The notes beneath the pieces are model-generated. The model was not told where the DNA came from. It saw only the letters and a program-made list of their open reading frames with translations, and did not search any database. From the NCBI GenBank assembly GCA_945910005.1, contig OX246739.1:34127608-34191607 (forward strand): DNA of 64,000 bases. The letters are read 5' to 3'. This document shows, piece by piece, positions 15,201-27,200 of the stretch (within the stretch, counting starts at the first letter, position 1; each line of letters starts with the position of its first letter). The stretch is from Isoperla grammatica (lineage: Eukaryota; Arthropoda; Insecta; Plecoptera; Perlodidae). The translations under genes were made by a program, and so were the position numbers.

Positions 15201-18200
15201 CTCCACGTGGCCTTCTGCTTCTCTCCGGTATGTGTACAGCCTTCTACCTCTCAGTCACTCCGGTATGTGCACAGCCATCTAGCTAGCCTCACCTCTACGT
15301 AGCCTTCTGCTTCTCTCCGGTATGTGTACAGCCTTCTAACCTATAATCCGTATTTCTCTTCTGTATGTGCACAGTCTTCTAGCCTGCCAAAACCTCCACG
15401 TGCCCTTCTGACTCTCACCGGTACCTATTCGGGTCGAGGTAGATACATCCTCGAGGTGACCGGTGCCGGTAAGAGGATTCGTGCGCATGATCCTTGGTAA
15501 TTTCTTTCTTCATCTCATATCGCCTTTATCATCATCTTTCCGATTCCTACTTTAACACTACTCCTCTTCATACACGCCCTCTTTGCGATCCAAGCGCCCA
15601 CCAACCCCCTACGCTCTCCCTGGATTCCCCTTATACCGGCCCCGGCGACGTGTGTTGGATTCAACCAACTCCACGTATCAGGTAGCCAGGGTAATAATAA
15701 CAGTAGTGTAAATAATTCATGATTTGTCTTTATTTCGTTCAGCACCTTGTGAACCGGACTGAACCCCAATTAAAAAAAAAATACAAATAGATTTTCAAGC
15801 ATACAAATACATGACTGGACAATAAAAATGCCAGCCATACCCTGAACATAAAAGAAATTGTGCTATTAGCACACGGTCAAATAGCCTTTCACGGTTGAAT
15901 AAGTGGATGAGGTGAGTCTACGCTGAATGGGGTCCATTTGGGTGTAGATTATCGTGGTCATTGTACACGGAACTTATATATTCTCCGAGATGGATTACAG
16001 ACATTGATGGCTATTAGATTTTCCGTGTGGGAGATGATCATGTCATGCCACAGAATGGATCAAAGCGAGATTGCAAAACGTACAATGCGCAGTACCTATA
16101 GGCCTCCGAAGTACCCGATGTTAGAGCAACCATGTCGTATTTAAGACAGGCGCGATATTGACATAGCGTACCCCACCGCCAAAAAAGAAGTTCTTTTCCA
16201 ATTCGACTTTGTTTTGTATACACGCTATTTATGGACGCGCGCTCCTACTTTGACCATCCATTGACGTAACTATCTCTGGACTCTTGAGAATCATGAAAAA
16301 AATCAGTCATTATACACATGGTCTACAAAAAAAAAGAATAAGTAATACAATGTGAAAAAATGATAATCTTGGGAACATTATGATACATTTAAAAGAAGAA
16401 ATTTCAGATCAGTTCAGTCTTTATATCTGGAATAGGTTTGACAATTATGCGATATACGGTAGAAGAATGGGACCCATAATATCAACCAAAATCTTGTGAA
16501 ATGTAAGCATGTGCAAACGTTTAAGCATGTTTCACCAAGAACCAAGAAAATACAAAGGCCTACTTAATGAGTATTTTGTTAAAATGAATACCAACAACCT
16601 GTAAATATGGTCGCTACAAGAAATACCAGTAATATAGGAATGACAACACCCTCGATCTATTAATAACCCTCGTCAAAATAGTCCACCCGACCCCCCGACT
16701 TGTACTTCCTGCCAGCCAGAACGCTGATGCACTTCTTGACGGTTTGCTCCGTCGTCAGAATATTTGGCTGGTTGTCAATGAACTGCTTACGGATGTCCTC
16801 GTCAGCGACGTGATCGATCACTTCGGCGACCATAGCGGTGTCGACCGGTCCCGGTGAGTAACTCAACACGTTGAGACCGGGTCTCTCCTCAGCCAACACC
16901 TTGAAGTACATCTCCCGCGCAGCCTTGCCCACGCAGTAGTACCCCATGGACTTGAAGGGCTTGATGCCGCAGAGCGAGGTGATGTTGACGACGCACGTTT
17001 CCGCATCCGGCCTCGCGTCGCCACCGGCAAACACCTGCAGGAACACCGAGGTGAGACACGTCACAGACACGACGTTGAGCGACAAGTAGTCGGCCATCTT
17101 GCGCGCGTCCGCCATGTCGCTCGCGCGTTCAGACACGTCGCCCACGGAGCCTGCATTGTGCACCATCAGCGCCAGGGCAAAGTCCTTGGACTGCGCACCG
17201 AACTGTGCCAAAGCACTCTGAACGAAGCTGGTGAACTGTTTGGCGTCGGGTTTTACTAGGTCGGCGCTGTAGAGAGCGACGTTGATGTTCGGATTTGCTT
17301 CGTGGATCAGACGTTTGGTTTCTTCCATGCCCGGAACCGAGCGGGCGAGCAATAAGATGGCTGATCCGTCGCCCAGATTGCGGCTGAAATCGATGGAAAT
17401 TTGGCGTCCGATTCCTTGGCTGGCGCCGGTTACAATACAGAAGGTCTTGCGCCCCCAGAATGGGGATGACGATTGGGACATCTTTAATTAAATCTGGTCC
17501 CGAAATATGTAAAATTAACAATGAGCAGCGATGTGTGTTCAGAGCAAGGAATCTGAAGTTTGTCCGTATATCAACTCAGTCCCCTCTAGGTCTGTTAGGC
17601 CGCTTGGTGTGCGAATCTCGTGGATACAGTCGTACTTTGAAACTTGTAGAAATCTCCCCGGACTCGTATCGAAATCTGCAATAAAAAAGAAAACAAATTA
17701 TTATGTTTGAGTGTTATACAAAAAACTTGTTTGATGTCAATCAAATTAAAAAATACATTTCAATTTCGTTCGTTCCATATAAATTATGTACGGTTTGTTC
17801 ATTGTCGTATCAGAATACAACAGTAATACGGAAACATGCATCTTAGGCCACGTGTTCGCTATGCCTATAGTTAACATCGCATGTGACGGATTGGAATGAA
17901 GGCGATTGCTTCAAAAGAACTCTATTTCCGGTACTTAGATCATAGTCTAGAAATACAAGAAAGAAAATGTTTAGTTAGCAGAAATATAATCCGTTAAAAT
18001 GTTTGGTAATTCTGCTAAAACCATTCATGACATCAACAACATTAAGTACGAATGATTTTGGTTGTTATACTCAACTACGTATTATGCCAAAACCTTTTTT
18101 AATTTTAAGAAAATGACTGAAGTAAATTATTATGTTTAGTTGTTTTATAGGGTGTAGTAATTATTATAGGTATTATAAAGGTAAATCGATCTATAATTTA

Positions 18201-21200
18201 CTCTTTAAGGTGGAATATTCAGAACAAGTGTAACTGTGAGTCCACAACACATGATGTATTTTCAGGTTCAGCTAACTTTTGTGAGTGGGAATGTTGTCTA
18301 AGAGACGATATTAAAATATGTTTGTATTAAGTTTAGCAGAATAAAATGAACAACAAAAAACACGAATTTCTTCGCAGGTCGGAGAGAACTTCCGCAACCG
18401 GGCGATGCGGTTCCCAGCGCTAGTGTCGGGCTGCACGATCGACTGGTTCCAGCCGTGGCCGAAGGACGCGCTAGTGTCTGTGGCCAAACACTTCTTGGAG
18501 GACTTCGAGATCAAATGCACCACCGAGGTGAAGAAAGACCTCCAGGTTGCTCTCGGCTCCATCCAGGATGTGGTCGCTATTACGTCCGCAGAATATTTCC
18601 AGAGGTGCGTGTGGACACCACTTTACAAACCGGAGCCTCGGTTTTGTTTCTTTATGATGGACTCGCGATAGCGGTCGACCGGAGAGTTCGACAAGTTGAA
18701 TTTTAGGACGTCCACAAGCTTGTATAAGGATTGAACGTCATTATTTTTGTGACCAAATCGGTCAAGAAGTTACTTAGTTACAAAACAGTTACTCAAAATA
18801 TGTTTCCAAAATAATGGCGGTAAAATGTGAAATTGCCATAAACAGTACATTTCCGTCCCGTCACGAATATGTTATTGCAGGTAGCTGTAAACACTTGCTA
18901 TTCAACAGGTTCCGACGCGCCACACACGTAACGCCCAAGTCGTATCTCAACTTCATCGGTGGCTACAAGAACATTTACCAGCTGAAGCAATGCGAGCTGG
19001 GTGAGGGAGCCCAACGCATGGACATTGGCCTGGCGAAGCTTGAGGAAGCGTCCTCGTCCGTCGAAATACTCAAGAAGGATTTAGCCGTCATGGAACAAGA
19101 ACTCGGTAATAGGCCAACCGGAACATACGTCATCACTACTACACTAGCTCTAACGTAACTAGTATCATACAACTCAGATTTGTATCTACTACCACTTGCA
19201 TGCACGCTGTTTCTACGTAAATCAACAATCCTGGCGCCGCGTTGTGCCACATATTCGTAAAGGCATTCTTCCACTTAGTAAAGTGCACAACCCTTGTTAG
19301 TGAGTCACTTTCACTGTGTTAGGAATTTCCAGGCATCCAACCTAAGGCCACAAGCTAGCCATATTACACCTGTTAAGTAGAAGAAATGCTTTATTTCCTA
19401 GGTACACATTTGTGTACCTGTTTTAGTAAGGTTAATGGAAATAGTAGATGGTAGAGGTAGGTAAAGAGAGAGGTAGTAGGTGTGGGTACAGTAAATGATA
19501 GGCAGAAATTATATTGGACGGTAATATTAAGGATTCGGGTATATCGTGAGCATTACTAGTTAGTTAATTGTGGCTAGAATATATAGCCAGTAGTTCAGCG
19601 TGTAATGTGAAAGAAGATAAAACATGTAAAGAATGAAGTTATCGGTTAATGGCTTATCACTCACGTCACGTACACCACATAGATCAATCACGTTCCGATT
19701 GGTTGACCCCATCTTTGGCAACGAGCTTCCAGTATCAGCGTTAGTTGATCCCGTACAGAATATCAAGGATCCATGACCAAATTTTTATTTCAAATACCGC
19801 ACGAGCAGATTATAAAGTTATTCTTGGCCATCCGTCTATCTCAATGTGACACATTTTTATGTGTGAACTGTTTAGTGCCAACAAACTAATCGTTTCTTGG
19901 TCTTAAATTACAGATAATGATAATTGTTATTACAGGCACCTCGTGCGACAAGCAGAGCTACACTGGAATTATTCTTTCCCGGCCCAGATAGAGGACGTGC
20001 GCCTCAAATATGGAGTCAACAGAATAACCATATACTACAACAATAGCAGCTTGAGGCGTGTTTTCAAGCAGTGAAAACACATAACAATCGAATTCCAAAT
20101 AATAACATCTGTGGTGGCAATACTCCTTACTCCACACAGTCCAAACAAAATATTAGGAGTGAACTTATAAATACATTTCTCACAGTTGCGAACCAAATTA
20201 TGCTAAATTACTTCCCAGAAGGCTGTGACAATTTTTTTTTTTTTTTTGTATTTAAATAATACATTCCGTTTCAGCAATTGCCTCCCAGAAGGCCGAAACC
20301 GTTCTGATAGAAGTGACGGATCGAGCCGAGCAGGCGGAGATAGTCAAGAACCAAGTCGAGAAGGTAAAGGAAAAAGCCGAAGTCTTGGTCGACTACATCA
20401 CGGCCGAGAAGGCGAAGGCAGAGCTGAAACTAGAGGCGGCCAAACCGGCTTTGGAAGAGGCGGAGTCCGCCCTTAACACCATCAAGCAAGCTCACATTGG
20501 TAAGAACCAAATAAAGTCAAACCACAGCAACTATGTGAATGCTGACGTCATAGATGAGTTAAGCATTGGATTTGAAATAAACACTCGCCGATTGGCCCCG
20601 ACTCAACTCAGCTGTAATGTCAGCATTCACAAGGTTTGTTTAGAAACAATTTCTATGTATACTCTAGATTTCTGTGGTCGGTGTTGTAAATTTACATTGA
20701 GCAAATAGGTCTAGGGCTGGAATTATTCATATTTGACATAAATTCATCAAGATTATGAAGACCCGCTAAATCCGTGGCGTGGAAACAACGCTTCTGATTG
20801 GTTTGTTGCCATGGAGGAAACAAGTCAGACCCGGGCGAAATATTTAGTCGCCGTTATAATACTTTACCCAAAATCATAAATGAACTATAATTTTCGCAAT
20901 AACATTAGTCATTAGTGTAATACTTTTCCCGCTAGCCGGATCGACTCGCTATGGATCGAGTGTTAGGGGCATGGTAAGGACAATTAATGACTAGTTTCGA
21001 GGGTAACGCACAGAGAACTCATGGAGTGTTGTAGAGAAGCCACGAAGCTTAACACAATATGGTGGAAAACCTAGGTGTATGTTTGATATTGATGACTGTG
21101 ATTGTTACAGCCACGGTGCGCAAGCTGGGTCGCCCGCCTCACCTCATAATGCGGATCATGGACTGTGTGCTGATCCTCTTCCAGCGGCGGCTTCACCCTG

Positions 21201-24200
21201 TGATCGGCGACACCACAACACCCAGCCCGAAGCCTTCGTGGGCAGAGTCGCTCAAGGTGACGCTAATAACCTCACCGATGCGTTCGTCATAGACGAGTGG
21301 TTCGTGGCCAATCAGCGATGGGTATTTGAATTTAAATTGTGGCTCGCCGTTTGGCCACCAACCGCTCACCTATGAAGACAGCATCTCTAAGGTATTTTCA
21401 GCAGAAGCATACCAACAAGTGTTGTGAATGTGGTAATTCATACTGGAATGACTCTTATGTGACCTGACATTTGTCTCTTGACAAAATAATGGGATTGCAT
21501 TTATTGTAATGGGTATTGTGAGTACACTTGAATAATATCATCTACCATTGTATATTAACACACATTATGTGCATTGAATTGTTAAGCACACATTCCCGAG
21601 AAAGAAGACATGCACAGATGCAGTGCACTTCGCACTTCCTTCGCGAATCCACTAAAATCTATCATATTTTCGTAATCATGACCTGCAAAACATTCTGGCA
21701 AGTGCCGTCCAGCAAACGCTTAGCAAGCCTGTATCCCCCAAGATAATGACTCTCGAGTTGTGGTAAATATACATTAAATATTATGTTTAATTATTATTAT
21801 AAATAAGTATGGAATGGAGTGCATAATCACCAAGAACCTCTCCTCTATTTTCAATCCACGGAGACAGACACAAGGGTACTTACTTAACATGTTCCTCACG
21901 TGCTTTCAGATGATGGCCAGCACCACTTTCCTCCTCCAACTGCAGAACTACCCGAAGGACATAATCAACAACGAGATGGTAGAGCTGCTTCAACCCTACT
22001 TTGAAATGGAGGACTACAACATGGACACGGCTAAACGGGTCTGTGGTGACGTGGCTGGACTCCTCTCCTGGACCAAGGCCATGTCGTTCTTCCACAGCGT
22101 CAACAAGGAAGTGCTGCCGCTCAAGGCCAACCTAACCTTGCAAGAGGCGAGGCTCAAGGTGAGTTGTTGAACTGACGTCAGAAGAAAATTCACATTTTGT
22201 CATGTGCTATACTTCTTGTGTGAGGTTATTACATTGAATTCTAATCAATGGTTTTCAATCATAGCTGGGAATGGACGACTTAGCGCGAGCCGAACAGGAG
22301 CTAGCAGACCGCGAGAGCGCGCTGAACGAAGTGAAGGACCTCTACAATGCGGCAGTGGACGAAAAACAGCGACTAACGGACGCGGCAAACATTTGTCTCC
22401 GCAAGATGACAGCAGCCACAGCCCTGATCAACGGCCTTGGCGGAGAGAAGATACGATGGACACAACAGAGCAAAGACTTTAAAGAACAATTGGGCAGACT
22501 CGTTGGAGATGTTCTATTGGCAACAGGTTTCTTGTCGTACTGCGGACCCTACAACCAAGAGTTCCGAGCCAATCTCGTGAAGAGCTGGATGGATATACTC
22601 AAGTCACGCAACGTCCCGTTCACGCACGACCTCAACATTACCAGCATGTTGGTGGACAGTGGTACCGTGTCTGAGTGGACACTGCAAGGACTGCCCAATG
22701 ACGAACTGTCGGTACAGAACGCGCTGATCGTCACAAAGTCCAGCTCGTATCCCTTATTGGTGGATCCGCAGACGCAGGGAAAGATGTGGATCAAGAACAA
22801 GGAGTCAAATAACGAACTCCAAATAACATCTCTCAACCACAAGTACTTCCGGACTCACTTAGAGGATAGTTTATCTTTAGGCAGACCACTGCTTATTGAG
22901 GATATCAGTGAGGAATTGGATCCGGTGCTCGATAATGTGCTGGAGAAGAACTTCATTAAATCAGGTTCGATCGAGAAGGTGATTGTCGGGGATAAGGAGA
23001 ACGACGTCATGCCTGGTTTCATGTTGTACATCACGACAAAGCTTCCGAATCCGGCGTATTCGCCAGAGATAAGCGCGAAGACGTCCATCATCGACTTTAC
23101 GGTGACGATGAAAGGCCTTGAGGATCAGCTTTTGGGACGGGTCATCAAGATGGAGAAGGCAGACTTGGAAGCGGAGCGCGTTGCTTTGTTCGAGTCGGTG
23201 ATGCAGAACCAGAGGAGCATGAAGGAACTCGAGAGCAACCTGTTACACAGGCTGACGTCAGTGCAAGGGTCACTGGTGGACGATGAGGCGCTCATTCATG
23301 TCCTGCAGGAGACGAAGATCACATCCGAAGAAGTGAACCAGAAACTGAAGGTGTCGGTTGTGACAGAGAAGAAGATCAACGTAGCCAGGGAGGAATTCAG
23401 AGCCGTCGCAGCCAGAGGATCAATTCTCTATTTTCTGATTGTTGAGATGAGTATGGTCAATATGATGTACCAGAACTCTCTCAAGCAATTCCTCAACATT
23501 TTCGACAACTCCATTACTAAGTCGACAAAAAGTGCTATCACAGAGGAGAGGATAGATATAATACTGCGGCATTTGACTCGTGAAGTTTGGGCATTTACGT
23601 TGAGAAGTTTGTATGAAAGACACAAAGCGCTCTTCACACTGATGCTAGCGATGAAGATTGACTGCCACAAAGGTGAGAATTTCTAACTTAAGCACATGTT
23701 TCGTAGAATAAGTTAATATTAAGATGTTCAGTAGAAACCATACAACGCATTATGTAAAACACAGACATTACAGGAAAACGTTTAAAAAACGTTCTCCCAA
23801 AAAAGTATATGGGTTTTTAACGGAAATATTATACAAAGATGCCACAATGTTTAAACACGAGAAAATCATTAGGGCTTTGTTTCCAACGACATTTCGTCTC
23901 AGCTACGTCATATATAATATTACAAACTTTCTATAAAATTATTTATCAGTATCTCAAATAAAAACTGGTTAAACAAATCTAGATGCAAGTGATAACAACT
24001 TGGTTGTGTGTCTTTGTCATCGGGATTCGACGAAAAATTCTTCAAAATTAATTATTTACTTTCTCGTGCACATAGGACACACAATTGATACTGATGGTCA
24101 TTTAGAGAATATGAACAATAATTATTAACATGACAGATTATACGAATGTCGGTAATGTCCCGGGAGAAAGCTCGTAGTTTACTCAAAGGGCGACTGTTGC

Positions 24201-27200
24201 AGGCAAGATATCGCACGACGAGTTCAGCGCGTTTATCAAGGGGGGCGCCTCTCTAGACCTCAACGCCGTCCAACCGAAGCCGTTCCGTTGGATCCTGGAC
24301 ATCACCTGGCTGAATCTCGTCGAGATCAACAAACTCTCCACCTTCTCCGAGATCCTCACCAAGATCGAAGAGAACGAGAAGGAATGGCGCGTGTGGTACG
24401 AGAAGGAGAAACCGGAAGAAGAAGACTTGCCGTGTGGTTATCAGAAGTCTCTGGATGTGTTCAGGAAGTTGTTGCTTATTCGGTCATGGAGTCCTGATCG
24501 GACACTCTCTCAGGCTCGCAAGTATGTTGTTGGTAAGTGCACTACACAGTCATATTAACAGGTCAGAAATCTACATACAACCTTCAGATATCGGTTCGAG
24601 ATACCGATAACAAGAAGGCGTAACTTTAAACGTTATTGTGGAGAAATGTATTTACTCCTGTAACTATTCTGTGTTATAAGTATATTTATATAATTACATT
24701 CAAATAACTAATTATGACAATCTGAAGATTAACGCTACATTATGATAATCCAAGAATGTCTGAAATATGTCGTAGACTGGGAATCACTAAATGTAAAAAA
24801 CCCTGTCCTTCCATGGCGTGATCATCAGAGTTGTTCTAGAATCTTTGGGACCTGAGTATGGCGAGGCAACAATCCTAGACTTGGACGTAACATGGTCAGA
24901 GTCTGAACCCAGGACTCCACTTATCTGCATCCTGTCCATCGGCTCCGACCCCTCGCCACAAGTCACATCACTTGCCAAGCAAAAAGAGATACGTAAGTAA
25001 AAGAAATGTGTATACATTACGCACACTATATACCCATAACTAGAATAAAACCAATGTGACCTATGAATAGACGAGCTCGTCCAACAACTCCTATTGCAAA
25101 TAATAGGATATGGAGTAGCCCCCTTGCTACAGCCGAGTAGACAACTGCAATCTATCAATGGTCAATCAATGGTATCTTACGTGCACGTCAACTAAAAGAA
25201 TTATCAAATGGCATACAGAATATAGATCATCTTGATGGTCATGATTGTATTTTGACGTTCTAAATGCATGCTCATTCTTGGTTAAATATAACCATATGAT
25301 TGTTGGATGTCTTGCATTCAGTCAGCCTATTTAAATGTGTCTGCTTTATGTTTTCTACTCTCATAGTTTGATGAAATACGATTGTGCATCAATTGGCCAG
25401 TATTAGTAGAATTGCTGGTATTCGCAAATTTGTTTCGCTCAGTTGACATAAAACCACCTGTTGAGACTTCTGCTTGCAGCTTTACGCTCCATCTCCATGG
25501 GTCAAGGCCAGGAGCTTCATGCTCGGAGACTCATATCAGAGTCGATGGCCGGTGGGGGCTGGGTCTTACTGCAGAACATCCACTTGTCGTTACCCTTGAC
25601 ATGAAACACCTGTTGATGCTTCTGCTTGCAGCTTTGCGCTCCATCTCCATGGGTCAAGGCCAGGAGCTTCATGCTCGGAGACTCATATCAGAGTCGATGG
25701 CCGGTGGGGGCTGGGTCTTACTGCAGACCATCCACTTGTCGTTACCCTTGACATGAAACACCTGTTGTTGCTTCTGCTTGCAGCTTTACGCTCCATCTCC
25801 ATGGTTCAAGGCCAGGAGCTTCATGCTCGAAGACTCATATCAGAGTCGATGGCCGGTGGGGGCTGGGTCTTACTGCAGAACATCCACTTGTCGTTATACT
25901 TGACATGAAACACCTGTTGATGCTTCTGCTTGCAGCTTTACGCTCCATCTCCATGGGTCAAGGCCAGGAGCTTCATGCTCGGAGACTCATATCAGAGTCG
26001 ATGGCCGGAGGGGGCTGGGTCTTACTGCAGAACATCCACTTGTCGTTACCCTTCTGCAGTGAGGCGATGGACGCACTCGTTGAAACAGAGAATGTGGACG
26101 AAACATTCAGACTTTGGATGACGACAGAGGTTCATCCACAGTTTCCGATTGGTCTGCTACAGATGGCCATCAAGTTTACAAACGAACCTCCTCAAGGCAT
26201 TCGAGCAAGTCTTAAGCGCACGTATCAGGATATATCACAGGTTAGCCATTAGAGTAACGTGATTTTCAAAGATTCGTGTAAGTGTGCAAGACTGATCAAA
26301 TATTAAATATTCTATGAACTTCAAATAATCTTCCCAATTTCGGAAAATATGCAGTTTTATATTTCAATATACATTCCTGTGATTCCAGGACACTCTTGAC
26401 TATTCAACGCAGCCCCAGTGGCCGCCCATGCTGTACGCGGTCGCATTCTTACACACTGTCGTGCAGGAACGGAGGAAGTTCGGTCCTCTGGGGTGGAACG
26501 TCCCCTACGAGTTCAACCAATCAGACTTCGCGTCCAGCGTCCAGTTTGTACAGAACCACCTCGATGACATGGACCCCAAGAAGGTGATGTTATATCCCTA
26601 GCAATCCCTTCTCATTACCACAATTCAAGCATTATGATGTCACGTTTGGAGGTTGGTAGTAACGACACGTTTCCGTTGGTATCATAGAAAGAAAAAATAC
26701 CAATGGTGGCTTGTAAATGTTACAAACCGGTATAGCTCATATGTGACCAAAGGCTGTCATGCAATTATTCACACTTCCACAATTAAATCTCTGTCTCATC
26801 AATGTGATGTGAAACTAGAAAAAACATACTTTCAAATCAAGTGAAATTTTGGAAGGAATAAATCTGTGTAGTTAGTTAGGGATAGAAATTCTCGTTGCTT
26901 TGTTAGAATCTGTCTTTTTTTCTGGTACTCCCAACTTTTGCTTTTGATTCGCATCGCGTCAATGAAATGACGTTTCAGGGCATCTCGTGGCCCACCGTGT
27001 GCTACATGATGGGCGAGGTTCAATATGGTGGCCGCGTCACAGACGACTTCGACAAGCGGCTTTTGACGACCTTCACACACGTGTGGTTCTGTGACGTGCT
27101 GCTGAGACCCGGCTTTGAGTTCTACAAGAACTACAAGGTACCGATGACGCGCAACATCCACGGCTACATAGACTACATCAACAGTCTTCCCCTCACCGAC

